Source: Methylophilales bacterium LSUCC0135
Lineage (GTDB): Bacteria > Pseudomonadota > Gammaproteobacteria > Burkholderiales > Methylophilaceae
Reading direction: 5' to 3'
DNA length: 64,000 nt
Assembly (NCBI GenBank): GCA_001704575.1
Contig: MCAW01000004.1
Location: 36,597 to 100,596 of the forward strand
The position numbers and the translations under genes were made by a program. Below are positions 18,498-26,454 of the stretch, one piece after another; the first letter of the stretch is position 1, and every line of letters begins with the position of its first letter. Below the pieces are notes generated by a model. That model had not been told where the DNA came from. It saw nothing but the letters and a program-made list of their open reading frames with translations, and did no database searches.

Positions 18498-18583
18498 CTG
18501 AGCAGGTAAGGTTACGTCCTTTTTCAGGCTGTAAAATCATATCTATCGTGTGAATCGTATTAACTATATGAAGGCGATTCAAC

Positions 18584-18808
18584 ATGCATACAACATCAAG
18601 CATCGAATCCTCGATGCAAAATCCAAGCAACATCTTTTTATCCGATGTGCAAATAGCAAAGCGCTACGGCGTTAGCAGACAAACCGTCTGGCGCTGGACA
18701 TCAAGCAACCCTGATTTTCCCAAACAGATCAAATTTAGCCGAGGTTGTTCGCGGTGGCGTCAATCCGATCTTGAGCGCTGGGAAACCCTGCCAGCTTCGG
18801 AGGGTTAA
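18584..18808 (+). CDS. AlpA-like DNA-binding protein (MerR/excisionase type)
   Basis: 74 residues with a winged helix-turn-helix: FLSDVQIAKRYGVSRQTVWRWTSSNPDFPKQIKFSRGCSRWRQSDLERW. This matches the AlpA/Xis family, which regulates integrase expression or directs excision in P4-type elements. GAAGG precedes the ATG at 18584; a shorter start at 18614 is possible. Element 2 has a counterpart at 58742-58978. Confidence 0.8.
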   Translation: MHTTSSIESSMQNPSNIFLSDVQIAKRYGVSRQTVWRWTSSNPDFPKQIKFSRGCSRWRQSDLERWETLPASEG

Positions 18809-18812
18809 TCAG

Positions 18813-19058
18813 ATGCAAGAATATAGAAAAATCTTCACTGTAAACACGGCTCGTAACGCTCCACTCCGCAATTATTTTTCCCCTCTATCCGGGATACATG
18901 GATATGAAAAATTGCGGCTTGGCTGGATTGCTGACAATCCTCGCGCAACAGAATTGCAGACGATAGAAGCATGCATTCAGTTTGCATCCGTTTGTGGCCT
19001 TTTGCTAAAGCGCAATTTACTGGAGATTGAACTGCAAAGAATGCGAGGTGCAGCATGA
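18813..19058 (+). CDS. Small hypothetical protein of element 1
   Basis: 81 residues starting at an ATG with GGAGGG about nine bases upstream. Its stop overlaps the next start by four bases (ATGA), so it is probably translated with the primase gene. No domain recognised. Confidence 0.55.
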   Translation: MQEYRKIFTVNTARNAPLRNYFSPLSGIHGYEKLRLGWIADNPRATELQTIEACIQFASVCGLLLKRNLLEIELQRMRGAA

Positions 19059-20020
19059 CCGAATTTCAACGTATCCAACATGCTCTAGCTTTTATTGATC
19101 CAACCGATCGTGACACATGGGTTCGGATGAGCATGGCAGTAAAAAATGGGCTTGGTGAAAGTGGCTTCGATATCTGGAACGATTGGAGCCAACGGGCTGA
19201 ATCCTACCTAGCATCTGATGCACGCAGCGTCTGGCGAAGTGCTAAGGCTTTTGGCGGCATCACGGTGGCGACGTTGTATTTTGAGGCAAGGGCTAACGGC
19301 TGGTGTGATGAAACCCCACCAATTTCATTAGAAGCAGAGGCTGAAGCAAAGCGCAAGGCGAATGCTCAGCATGCTGCGGATGAGGCGGCATTAGCAATAC
19401 TAAGGCTGAGAGCGGCAATTAGCGCAGCTGACATCTGGGAAAAAGCTGTTCCAGCCACAGCAGATCATGACTACCTTAAAGCAAAAGGCATTCAACCCAA
19501 CGGCACACGTCAACGTGGCTCTCAATTATTGGTGCCAGTGCTAGTCAATAACAAGCTGACCAGCCTACAAATGATTAATCCCGACGGAAAGAAGCTTTTC
19601 ATGAAGGACGGCGCAACGCGTGCTGGATATTTTTTACTTGGGAATACTGTGGGCGCTGAGGTGTTATGCATAGCAGAAGGTTTTGCGACTGCGGCCACAA
19701 TTTATGAGGCTACTGGCCTACCGACTGTAACGGCCTTCAACGCTACCAACCTTCAGCCGGTGGCTCAAGCAATACGCCGAAAATATCCTGATCACGCATT
19801 GGTAATCTGCGGTGACGATGACAGAGGCACTGCAGGTAACCCGGGGCGCACAAAAGCCCAATTAGCTGCGATAGCTGTTGGCGCGATAGCCGTGTTTCCA
19901 TTTTTTAGTGATCTGGCAAAAAGCGGTAGCGACTTCAACGACTTGGCGCGAGCCGAAGGTCTACAAGCGGTCAGTCGAATTATTGAACCTGTATCAGCAG
20001 CATTGCTTGGAAGGAATTGA
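19055..20020 (+). CDS. PriCT/Toprim-domain primase of element 1
   Basis: A 321-residue protein. Residues 1-90 resemble a PriCT-2 primase C-terminal domain (ALAFIDPTDRDTWVRMSMAVKNGLGESGFDIWNDWSQRAESY). The C-terminal half is a Toprim domain (VLCIAEGFATAATIYEATGLPTV with the catalytic Glu, and VICGDDDRGTAGNPGRTKA with the DxD motif). Such proteins prime DNA replication of phages and integrative elements. It overlaps the preceding gene and is followed 2 bp later by the DUF927 helicase. Confidence 0.8.
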   Translation: MTEFQRIQHALAFIDPTDRDTWVRMSMAVKNGLGESGFDIWNDWSQRAESYLASDARSVWRSAKAFGGITVATLYFEARANGWCDETPPISLEAEAEAKRKANAQHAADEAALAILRLRAAISAADIWEKAVPATADHDYLKAKGIQPNGTRQRGSQLLVPVLVNNKLTSLQMINPDGKKLFMKDGATRAGYFLLGNTVGAEVLCIAEGFATAATIYEATGLPTVTAFNATNLQPVAQAIRRKYPDHALVICGDDDRGTAGNPGRTKAQLAAIAVGAIAVFPFFSDLAKSGSDFNDLARAEGLQAVSRIIEPVSAALLGRN

Positions 20021-20022
20021 TC

Positions 20023-21936
20023 ATGAACGAAGATCCCATCATGAATATGGATGCTTGGAAAGCAGCGCACCCTGATGCTGCTGCAAAAAGAGAAGCACAA
20101 GAGCGCACCAACACCGACGCTATGGACATCAAAACCTCAAAGACACTCAATGAAGTCGAAGATAATGGCGCAGATGCATCGGAAGAAAATGAAACAGAGA
20201 GCGAACCTTCAATTTTCCCCAGTGACTCAGATCGACCACAATATGTGGTGTTAGATGACTGGGCCGAAGACTCAGGACGCAAATACAAGCCGGGCGTTTA
20301 TTACTGCGGTATGAGCAAAGGCAAAGGCAAAGGAGAGGAACCACCCCAACCATTTAACACATGGTTTGCCGGGCCACTTCATATCGATGCACTAACCCGC
20401 GACACCCAAGACAACAATTTCGGGCGATTGCTACGCTTCAAAAACGATCTGGGCCACTGGCGTGAATGGGCTATGCCCATGGAGCTTCTAAGTGGCAGCG
20501 GTGAGGACATGCGCGGATCATTGCTATCAATGGGTCTCACACTTGACCCCCATAGTGCAAGAACGTATCTTTCCCAATACATCCAGTGGCGCATACCAAA
20601 GCGAAAAGTACTCTGCGCCATGCAGACCGGCTGGGCTGGAAAATCGTTCGTATTGCCTGATTGTGTCATTGGGCCAAACGCAGCTGGAGTAGTATTCCAG
20701 TCAGGCGAGCGCAGCCATGATGAGTATACTCAAGCAGGAACAATCGATCAGTGGCGTGCTGAAATTTCGGCGCGCGCCTTAGGTAATCCCCTGCTGGTAC
20801 TTGCGTTATCAGCATCTTTTGCCGGTCCTTTGCTTGCGAAATGCAATACAGAAGGTGGCGGCGTACATTTTGTAGGTGACAGCTCTTCCGGCAAAACCAC
20901 AGCAATTGAGGCTGCTTGTTCAGTTTGGGGCAGCACTAATTTCAAACGAAGCTGGCGAGCCACAGCCAATGGCATGGAAGGAGCTGCCGTCATGTTCAAT
21001 GATTGCCTACTTGCCTTGGATGAGATCAGCGAATGTGATCCTCGCGAAGTGGGTGCAATCGTTTATACCTTGGGGAACGGAACTGGAAAGCAGCGAGCAA
21101 CACGTTCCGGTAGTGCAAAAAATGTAACTAGATGGCGCTGTTTCGTATTATCCAGCGGTGAGCGAACCATCACCACCACGATGGATGAAGGAGGACATAA
21201 AGCAAAAGCTGGCCAAACTATGCGATTACTTGATATCCCTGTGGCGAGAACCTATGGTGCTTGGGACAACCTGCACGGCATGGACAGCGGCACAATGTTT
21301 TCAGATGCAATTAAACGTGCAGCTGCGACACACTATGGCCATGCTGGACAAGCATTCCTCGAGAGTTTAACCCGAGATGAGCGAGATCTTTGCGAATTGT
21401 TGATGGAGGTCAAAAATCATGAGGATTTTAAGGCTGAAGGCATGGAAGGTCAGGACAAACGTGCCATTGGAAGATTTGCAATCATGGCGTTAGCAGGAGA
21501 GCTTGCAACCGAATATGGCATTACCGAATGGCCAGCTGGCGAAGCAATAAAAGCAGCGGTAGTAGGCTTCGAAGCTTGGCAATCCATGCGTGGCAAAGGT
21601 AACGACGAGCGGCGAAGAATTCTAGAGTGCCTGTCTGATTTCATTGATCAATATGGGGATGGGAAATTCAGTGACATTGAAGCACCAAATGATGGACTTA
21701 GAGTCTTGGATCGAGCGGGTTACTGGAGAAACACATCATATGGACGAGAGTATCTATTCAATGCAAAGGGAATAAGATCAGCGCTCAAAGGCTTTGATTT
21801 CAAGAGATCTATAACTGTCTTGCAGGAACAAGGTGTTCTTGATGCAAATGGCGATAACGGGCAAATACGATTGTGGGTTGATGCGAAACAGATTCGTGTT
21901 TACCCCATACGCCATGAACGTCTTGAAGGTTATTAA
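20023..21936 (+). CDS. DUF927-domain helicase/ATPase of element 1
   Basis: A 637-residue protein with a DUF927 superfamily-3-like helicase core. The Walker A motif GDSSSGKTT is at about residues 285-293, Walker B-like LLALDEISECDPREVG follows, and the arginine-finger region contains VLSSGERTI. An acidic, low-complexity N-terminal tail of about 70 residues precedes it. The ATG at 20023 follows AAGGAA and is preferred to an overlapping TTG. It is the usual partner of a Toprim primase. A repeat array that could be the origin lies just downstream. Confidence 0.85.
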   Translation: MNEDPIMNMDAWKAAHPDAAAKREAQERTNTDAMDIKTSKTLNEVEDNGADASEENETESEPSIFPSDSDRPQYVVLDDWAEDSGRKYKPGVYYCGMSKGKGKGEEPPQPFNTWFAGPLHIDALTRDTQDNNFGRLLRFKNDLGHWREWAMPMELLSGSGEDMRGSLLSMGLTLDPHSARTYLSQYIQWRIPKRKVLCAMQTGWAGKSFVLPDCVIGPNAAGVVFQSGERSHDEYTQAGTIDQWRAEISARALGNPLLVLALSASFAGPLLAKCNTEGGGVHFVGDSSSGKTTAIEAACSVWGSTNFKRSWRATANGMEGAAVMFNDCLLALDEISECDPREVGAIVYTLGNGTGKQRATRSGSAKNVTRWRCFVLSSGERTITTTMDEGGHKAKAGQTMRLLDIPVARTYGAWDNLHGMDSGTMFSDAIKRAAATHYGHAGQAFLESLTRDERDLCELLMEVKNHEDFKAEGMEGQDKRAIGRFAIMALAGELATEYGITEWPAGEAIKAAVVGFEAWQSMRGKGNDERRRILECLSDFIDQYGDGKFSDIEAPNDGLRVLDRAGYWRNTSYGREYLFNAKGIRSALKGFDFKRSITVLQEQGVLDANGDNGQIRLWVDAKQIRVYPIRHERLEGY

Positions 21937-21950
21937 TGGGGCTGACATTT

Positions 21951-22231
21951 TGTGACAAATGTGACAACCTTAATTTACCCCTTGTCACAGCAAAACTTGG
22001 CTGCAAGCATCGCCAGTACTGAATTGTGACAAACGTGACAGATGTGACAGTTAAATTTTAGTTATGTGATCTGAATTTAAAATTCATATAAAACTAAGAG
22101 AATATTGTTTGGTTAAAATTGAAAACAGTCATCTACTTTTATGTTTGTCACAACTGTCACTATTGTCACAATTCAATATCTATAGGGTTTCCAGAGGTAT
22201 TTTTATGTTACAGCTTGTGACAAATGTGACA
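21951..22231. repeat. GTGACA iteron-like array, candidate replication origin of element 1
   Basis: The hexamer GTGACA (or its complement TGTCAC) occurs eleven times in 280 bp. Plus-orientation copies start at 21952, 21961, 22026, 22035, 22044, 22217 and 22226; inverted copies at about 21984, 22146, 22155 and 22164. Neighbouring copies are spaced exactly 9 bp (for example GTGACAAATGTGACA). The array is AT-rich and follows the helicase gene, as expected for an iteron origin or a repressor-binding array. Confidence 0.65.
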
Positions 22232-22277
22232 AAAGTCATCATGATAAGGAGGGGCTAGTAAAAAAGTCTCAGATACC

Positions 22278-22447
22278 ATCCCTATATAACCGGATGCGAC
22301 CCTCAAGAAAGCTAATCATAACCATATACTATCAAAGATGCGGGTCGATAGGTTTCATCTATCGTTATTAAAATCTTCGGGTTAATCGCTACGCTGGTTC
22401 GGCGGCGATGGTAATCAAGCTTATCAGGTGACTTTTGGAGTAGCCCT
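22278..22447 (+). other. Non-coding block conserved between elements 1 and 2
   Basis: Bases 22291-22326 (36 nt) are identical to the reverse complement of 56275-56310 in element 2. A second conserved part (about 22366-22447) matches 56158-56236 with scattered changes. The second part contains a helix ATCGC...GCGAT whose 15-base loop differs between copies while the stem is kept. In both elements the block lies between an iteron array and a BLUF gene or remnant. It could be a structured RNA, a transfer/replication site or a promoter region. The rest of the 22232-22705 gap shows no credible gene. Confidence 0.6.
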
Positions 22448-22705
22448 GCTGCGTTGCTATCAAATGCTTGCCTCAACCCCAGTTGCAAATAAGGGTTGCA
22501 TATCGTCCTATTCGGCTTTGGTGCTTGTTATCTCGATAAGCATTCTATTGATAATTTTGACAAAACTGGCAAGACTGCGTATTTTGAGCAGAAAAAGCTA
22601 TCTAGAAACATTCAGGCTTGATTTGTTCACAGCACCTCAGTCAGTTTGTGGCGCTAGCTTTCGCTTACTGAGGCTTTTGTAAACTCAGATTTAGACGGGT
22701 GAGGC

Positions 22706-23125
22706 ATGGAAAGTGAAACACAAGTCAAGCAGCTGATATATAGAAGCTTTGTAGATGACGATACATCTGAAGCCGATATCTATCGAATGATAAGACATGC
22801 TCAGAAATACAATATTGAGCATGGTCTATCCGGTTTTCTTATTTGCGATTCCAAAAATTTCGTTCAGCTGATCGAAGGCGCTGTTAGTCAGGTCAATAGA
22901 CTGTTTGATAAAATCAAAATCGATGAGCGCCATCACGAAGTCGAAGTTCAATATCGCGATATGAGTCTTTCCAGAATTATGCCGTTCCTTGGGATGGGCC
23001 TTTGTCTGTTGAATTGCAAAGTTGATTTTCAACAGGACTTCTATTTTACCCGCTTGCAAGCCAAGGAGTTCAGCAGCTTGTTCGAGGGTAAGGTAGGTAA
23101 CTATTTCCGTGGATTCCTAGCTTAA
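22706..23125 (+). CDS. BLUF-domain blue-light photoreceptor
   Basis: A 139-residue stand-alone BLUF protein. The flavin-binding triad is complete and correctly spaced: Tyr12 (LIYRS), Asn36 (HAQKYN) and Gln54 (FVQLIEG) correspond to AppA Tyr21, Asn45 and Gln63 with identical 24- and 18-residue intervals. LSGFLI and IKIDERHHEV are also typical. The position of AppA Trp104 is Leu95, while the following Met is kept (Met97). About 45 C-terminal residues after the domain are capped by YFRGFLA. Such short BLUF proteins act through a partner, which is not evident here. A remnant of a second copy lies at 55707-55862. A hairpin ACCCCATG/CATGGGGT at 23220-23249 may terminate it; the 313-bp gap that follows holds nothing else I can identify. 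Confidence 0.85.
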   Translation: MESETQVKQLIYRSFVDDDTSEADIYRMIRHAQKYNIEHGLSGFLICDSKNFVQLIEGAVSQVNRLFDKIKIDERHHEVEVQYRDMSLSRIMPFLGMGLCLLNCKVDFQQDFYFTRLQAKEFSSLFEGKVGNYFRGFLA

Positions 23126-23438
23126 GTCACTGTAAGAATTAGATCGTCCCGAGATTCAGGGTTACATGCCCGTCTCACATTAAGGCGTGAAATTCGATTT
23201 TGGTATGCTATTGAAAAATACCCCATGATGATTTTGGTCAACATGGGGTTTAATGTGGAACAGCTACTACCGAGGAGTGATAGTGCTTGTATCATATCGG
23301 TTACTTGTAAATGAATTATTTTGGGATTGTTACTGAATTATTAAAATTGGTCTGTAGTCAATGAAATACCAGCAAATTTTTCAAGACAGAATCTTAAAAA
23401 TGTTGTAAAAAATAACCTACCCATTACCAATCAAAAAA

Positions 23439-23639
23439 ATGGAAGTAAAACGCTTCATTTTCAACATCAGGGTAAGAAACGGCGCACCCGTTAATAATCT
23501 TAGATTCATGGCTGCCGACTATGCATCTGCTTACCAGAGGCTCACCAGCATATATGAAGCTTGCCAAGTAATTAATTGGCATGAAGAAACCGTGGTTCTT
23601 CGACAAATGAAAACACCAAGACAATCCACCCCATCTTAA
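23439..23639 (+). CDS. Small protein, paralogue A (bactofilin cassette)
   Basis: 66 residues beginning MEVKRFIFNIRVRNGAPVNN. It is clearly paralogous to the 72-residue product at 24286-24504: both share the pattern M-E-x-K-R-F-I-F-x-I-x-x-R-x-G-x-x-V-x-N-L-R and a later Y-x-x-C-Q-I/V. No known domain. The two copies flank a bactofilin gene, suggesting a shared function with it. Confidence 0.6.
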   Translation: MEVKRFIFNIRVRNGAPVNNLRFMAADYASAYQRLTSIYEACQVINWHEETVVLRQMKTPRQSTPS

Positions 23640-23661
23640 TCCCAATCCGGGAGCACTTTCT

Positions 23662-24108
23662 ATGTTCAAAAGAAAACCTCAGCCCGTCAGTCAAACCATC
23701 AATCATTGCACGATCAATCAAGGCACCAAAGTCACAGGTAACTTAGATTGCCAAAACACGCTTTTTGTAGCCGGTGAATTTGATGGTCAGATCAATACCA
23801 AACAGCTAGAAGTCGCTCAATCAGGCATTGTAAAGGGCGTAGTCAATGCTGAATCAGTGGTGGTGGCAGGTATTGTAGACGCCACCTTGATATGTTCAGG
23901 CCGATTAAAAATCACATCGACTGGGAGAGTTAAAGGAGATGTAGAGTACGGCTCCTTAGAAGTGTCTTTAGGCGGTACATCCAATGGTAGCATTGAACAA
24001 ACAGAAGCACTTCGTATCGTTCCTTCCGCATTAAAACCCTCAGCTTCTAGCGCCACCCCAGAAAAAGTAGTTCCACCCAACCCTGATAGCGCTACGCCTT
24101 GGCGTTAA
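23662..24108 (+). CDS. Bactofilin (element 1 copy)
   Basis: A 148-residue bactofilin (DUF583). The central right-handed beta-helix shows the repeating pattern GTKVTGNLDC-NTLFVAGEFDGQINTKQLEVAQSGIVKGVV-AESVVVAGIVDATLICSGRL, with short unstructured tails. Bactofilins polymerise without nucleotides into filaments that scaffold cell shape, stalk or polar structures. It begins 22 bp after one small paralogous gene and is followed by another. A second, backbone bactofilin lies outside the element at 28700-29116. Confidence 0.88.
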   Translation: MFKRKPQPVSQTINHCTINQGTKVTGNLDCQNTLFVAGEFDGQINTKQLEVAQSGIVKGVVNAESVVVAGIVDATLICSGRLKITSTGRVKGDVEYGSLEVSLGGTSNGSIEQTEALRIVPSALKPSASSATPEKVVPPNPDSATPWR

Positions 24109-24285
24109 AGTCATCATGTTTGATGATGGTGAGAGAATTGCTGGCATAGAAGGTCAGGGGCATATTCTTGTGTTCAATCTCACTATCAAGAATTTGCGCT
24201 GGATGGAAATTTGCTAATCAACTCACACATGACCATCAAATTAAATTCGTTCATCAGGATATCAATTCAGTAAAGATTCACCACC

Positions 24286-24504
24286 ATGGAACTCAAGCGC
24301 TTTATTTTTACGATTACGACACGGGATGGCGTCAGCGTTCCTAATCTCAGAATATTGGCACCAGATTACGAAACGGCAGAAAAGAAAATCAAAAGCATGT
24401 ACCGATATTGCCAGATAGATAAGTGCGACGAAGAACACAGCAACACGAGAGAAACCTATAGTTTTGAGGATGTTCTGGAACTGGTGACCAAGGCAGGCGA
24501 TTAG
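24286..24504 (+). CDS. Small protein, paralogue B (bactofilin cassette)
   Basis: 72 residues (MELKRFIFTITTRDGVSVPN...), a paralogue of the protein at 23439-23639 with an extra acidic C-terminus. No domain recognised. The 340-bp gap that follows (24505-24844) contains an 8-bp stem hairpin, ATTTCACT/AGTGAAAT, at 24748-24765 and no gene I can support. Confidence 0.6.
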   Translation: MELKRFIFTITTRDGVSVPNLRILAPDYETAEKKIKSMYRYCQIDKCDEEHSNTRETYSFEDVLELVTKAGD

Positions 24505-24844
24505 TTAAACTTATCCCTAGCGATCTCTTAAACCAGAACCGATTATCAAGAGAGAATGAAAGTAGCTCTGAATCTGCACTCGCTAAACAAATGACAGCAT
24601 AATTTGGATTGCTCTGTTTGATCGGTTGAAATTGATTAGGGTCTTGTTACGGTACGGTTTAATTGTTAATTCATAATGAGCGGTTTGGTGGGCGACGCGA
24701 TTTGTCTAAATAACATAAAAATACATGCCTATGAAATTTAACTGCCCATTTCACTACAGTGAAATTACACTTCCCTCAAACTTACACGTCAATACTACCG
24801 AAAGGTGTATCTCTTAAGGGAAGCGACGAAGTTTTATTTGGATA

Positions 24845-25483
24845 TCACCTCAGAATAGAAATCGCTAACTCAAGCAACCTTCGCACTGAAGCAGAATTCT
24901 TGCCGGCCGCGCGCTGACTCGCTGCCAAACTGATCTGTTCATGCATATAATCCGCCGCTAGTTCTGCAGTTATTTCACTTCCCCATTCACCGCTACTGAT
25001 AGCTTCTCTAAAGAACTTTGTATATCGAGCAAGTATATGTGCCTCGATAGCAGTGATGCTTTCCTGAGTATGAGGACCGAAACGCGATCGTGTGGTGCGC
25101 ATCTTCACGTAGAGGCAACCCGTCTCCAAAATCTGGGCTTCGCTTACAAAGCTAATTATTGCATCAAGCTTTTCCGAGTAGCTCATCGGGCCTGAGAGCA
25201 TGGCATCCATCGAAACCAATACTGTTTCTGTGTAGCGTTCCAGTACTGCGACGGTCAGCCCGTCTTCACTTCCAAATTCCCGGTAAAGCGATGGCTTGGA
25301 GACATCAGCCAATGTGCAAATTGCGTTGATAGAAACAGCTGCCTGATCGTCATGCCAATAGGCATTCATAGCCGTCTCAAGGAGATGCATACGATTTCTG
25401 GTAATGGGGCGGCCGAGGCGAGGGCTAGATTCAAAAGAATTCATCTTATAGATATTGTACCTGCTGGTCCGAAAAATTTCCAT
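24845..25483 (-). CDS. TetR-family regulator of the SDR/acyltransferase cassette
   Basis: 212 residues with a TetR helix-turn-helix (about 28-75: LLETAMNAYWHDDQAAVSINAICTLADVSKPSLYREFGSEDGL). The ATG at 25483 has AGAAGG nine bases upstream; a start at 25444 (MNSFESS) is an alternative. It is divergent from the SDR gene across 89 bp holding ACGTACC/GGTACGT inverted repeats, so it probably represses both itself and the cassette. Inducer unknown. Confidence 0.88.
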   Translation of the reverse strand: MEIFRTSRYNIYKMNSFESSPRLGRPITRNRMHLLETAMNAYWHDDQAAVSINAICTLADVSKPSLYREFGSEDGLTVAVLERYTETVLVSMDAMLSGPMSYSEKLDAIISFVSEAQILETGCLYVKMRTTRSRFGPHTQESITAIEAHILARYTKFFREAISSGEWGSEITAELAADYMHEQISLAASQRAAGKNSASVRRLLELAISILR

Positions 25484-25486
25484 ATT

Positions 25487-25527
25487 ACGTACCTTCTGGT
25501 ACGTTTTAATGATACCATCCGGTACGT
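25487..25527. promoter_or_regulatory. Paired TetR operators
   Basis: A perfect inverted repeat ACGTACC-TTCT-GGTACGT spans 25487-25504. A second, imperfect copy (GATACC-ATCC-GGTACGT) spans 25511-25527. A third, weaker copy (TGTACC-TGCT-GGTCCG) lies at about 25455-25472. They occupy the intergenic promoter region between the divergent tetR and SDR genes. Confidence 0.65.
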
Positions 25528-25572
25528 AACTCGCGATGGCAGTTAATTTTTGGTTAAACTGGAGATACTTTC

Positions 25573-26454
25573 ATGGAACGTCGGAACAAAGTGGTCGTAA
25601 TTACAGGGTGCAGTAACGGATTTGGGGAGGGGGCGGTCAGGGCTTTCGCAGACAAGGGCTACCGTGTCTGGGGAACTTTGCGTGATAGCCTAGGGCGCAA
25701 TGCTAGCAAGAAGGCTGCGTTAGAGGGCTATTCAAAAAGCATTTCGGTGATCGACATGGATGTTTCATGCGACAAATCAGTTGCTGATGGTTTTGCACGC
25801 ATCCTGAATGAAGGGACTGTTGATGTTTTGATCAATAACGCTGGCATTATGTACCTAGGGATTACAGAAGCCTTTACTGTTGCTCAAGCCAAAGAGCAGA
25901 TGGAGACCAACTATTACGGTGCAATTCGTACCATTCAGGCGGTCTTGCCTTCAATGCGTAATGCAAGATCTGGTCTCATCATCAACTGTTCATCCTTAGT
26001 CGGTCAAATCTCGCCTCCGTTCTTCTCGACCTACAGTGCTACCAAATTTGCCTTGGAAGCTTATACGCAAGGTCTACGCTATGAATTGTCACCCTTCGGA
26101 ATAGATGTCGCTCTCGTGCAGCCCGGACCTTTCGGCACCGGTTTGCTCGCAGGTGGCAAAGCACCTGAGCGAAATGATGTGCTAGCAAGTTACGGTGACT
26201 TGGCAGGCGTCCCAATTGCAATGGGCCAGCACTTTGCAACGTTCTTGCAGAGCGAAGAAGCACCTAACCCGCAACTCGTGGTTGATACCTACTTGGCACT
26301 GGCCGACATGCCTGCAGGCAAATGCCCTACACGCACGGTTGTTGGCATTACATGGGGTGTGGATGAAATTAACGCACTGACTCAGCCTATTCAAGACCGA
26401 GTTTTGAAAGAAATGCAGCTCGAGTCTGTTCTCGGGGGTGTCTCCCATGAATAG
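25573..26454 (+). CDS. Short-chain dehydrogenase/reductase (classical SDR)
   Basis: A 293-residue NAD(P)-dependent SDR. The Rossmann motif is TGCSNGFGEGA (TGxxxGxG type), followed by NNAG, the catalytic Ser in NCSSLVGQ, and YSATK with Tyr and Lys. Length and the C-terminal extension fit the SDR subgroup acting on hydroxysteroid-, retinol- or aldehyde-like substrates; the actual substrate is unknown. It overlaps the next gene by eight bases. The cassette TetR-SDR-acyltransferase looks like a small modification pathway. Confidence 0.88.
   Translation: MERRNKVVVITGCSNGFGEGAVRAFADKGYRVWGTLRDSLGRNASKKAALEGYSKSISVIDMDVSCDKSVADGFARILNEGTVDVLINNAGIMYLGITEAFTVAQAKEQMETNYYGAIRTIQAVLPSMRNARSGLIINCSSLVGQISPPFFSTYSATKFALEAYTQGLRYELSPFGIDVALVQPGPFGTGLLAGGKAPERNDVLASYGDLAGVPIAMGQHFATFLQSEEAPNPQLVVDTYLALADMPAGKCPTRTVVGITWGVDEINALTQPIQDRVLKEMQLESVLGGVSHE

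Noticed and set aside
22428..22682. An 84-codon frame with a hydrophobic stretch upstream of the BLUF gene.
   Set aside because: It overlaps the conserved non-coding block, has no ribosome site, and is not conserved in the element 2 copy.
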